Assembly (NCBI GenBank): GCA_035499715.1
Contig: DATJYF010000177.1
Span: 1 to 7,720 of the forward strand
Length of the DNA stretch: 7,720 bases
Reading direction: 5' to 3'
Source: DASRHD01 sp035499715
GTDB lineage: Bacteria > Verrucomicrobiota > Verrucomicrobiia > Opitutales > Opitutaceae
Part shown: positions 7,505 through 7,720 of the stretch, piece after piece
Numbering within the stretch: the first letter of the stretch is position 1
Layout: each line of letters starts with the position of its first letter
Made by a program: the position numbers and the translations under genes
Notes under the pieces: generated by a model
The model's database searches: none
What the model saw: only the letters and a program-made list of their open reading frames with translations
What the model was told of the DNA's origin: nothing

Positions 7505-7720
7505 TCAGAGTCGAATGAGCACGGAGCCGTAGGTCAAGCCCGCCCCGAAGGCGATCATGAGCACGATGTCGCCGGCGCACACCCGTCCGGCCCGGCGCGC
7601 CTCGTCCAGCGCGAGCGGGATCGAAGCGGCGGAGGTGTTGCCATAGCGGTCGAGATTGATGAAAAAGCGGTCGAGCGGGATGCCGAGGTATTCGGCGATG
7701 AGCTCGATGATGCGCAGGTT
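7505..7720 (-). CDS. fabH: 3-oxoacyl-ACP synthase III, C-terminal part (cut by the right edge)
   Basis: FabH starts fatty-acid synthesis by condensing acetyl-CoA (or a branched acyl-CoA) with malonyl-ACP. Only the last 71 residues are in the window. They begin NLRIIELIAEYLGIP, which directly follows the PHQA segment holding the catalytic His in FabH. They continue FINLDRYGNTSAASIPLALDEA, where the Asn of GNTSAAS is the third member of the Cys-His-Asn triad, and end GDIVLMIAFGAGLTYGSVLIRL before a TGA at 7505-7507. This is a very clear match to the FabH C-terminus. The gene lies 9 bases upstream of the bamD-like gene and is probably co-transcribed with it. Nothing can be said of its start or promoter. 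Confidence 0.95.
   Translation of the reverse strand, partial: NLRIIELIAEYLGIPLDRFFINLDRYGNTSAASIPLALDEARRAGRVCAGDIVLMIAFGAGLTYGSVLIRL

Overview
The window is a compact, high-GC stretch of bacterial chromosome carrying eight protein genes and no mobile, phage, CRISPR, tRNA or rRNA element that I can see. The genes point to a Gram-negative, diderm bacterium. There is a BamD-like TPR protein beside an LptE-like lipoprotein, both of which belong to outer-membrane assembly. Ribosome-binding sites are mostly absent, and the gene styles resemble Verrucomicrobiota, perhaps class Opitutia. That taxonomic placement comes from general resemblance, not from a search.

The left half is read on the + strand. 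It starts inside ftsH, the membrane AAA+ zinc protease; the reading frame is open to the left edge, so its real start is outside. A short spacer with two hairpins in tandem, the second a good intrinsic terminator, separates ftsH from a fold-type I PLP aminotransferase of the KAT II/2-aminoadipate group. Next comes a UDP-glucose 6-dehydrogenase that looks strikingly like the animal/plant type.

The right half is read on the - strand and meets ugd tail to tail with only 8 bases between the stop codons. In transcription order it holds the 3' end of fabH (cut by the right edge), a BamD-like protein with a signal sequence but no lipidation cysteine, an LptE-like lipoprotein, ribulose-phosphate 3-epimerase (rpe) and a GNAT acetyltransferase. 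Spacings are 9, 37, -7 (or -4) and 11 bases, so this is very probably one operon. It joins fatty-acid initiation, outer-membrane assembly and a pentose-phosphate enzyme.

I found no undescribed multi-gene system; this is mainly housekeeping DNA. The points most worth a second look are the eukaryote-like Ugd, the BamD-like protein without a lipobox, a perfect 12-bp tandem duplication that places two extra ATG codons in the bamD-lptE gap, the tandem hairpins after ftsH, and a Lys in place of the usual PLP-phosphate Arg in the aminotransferase.
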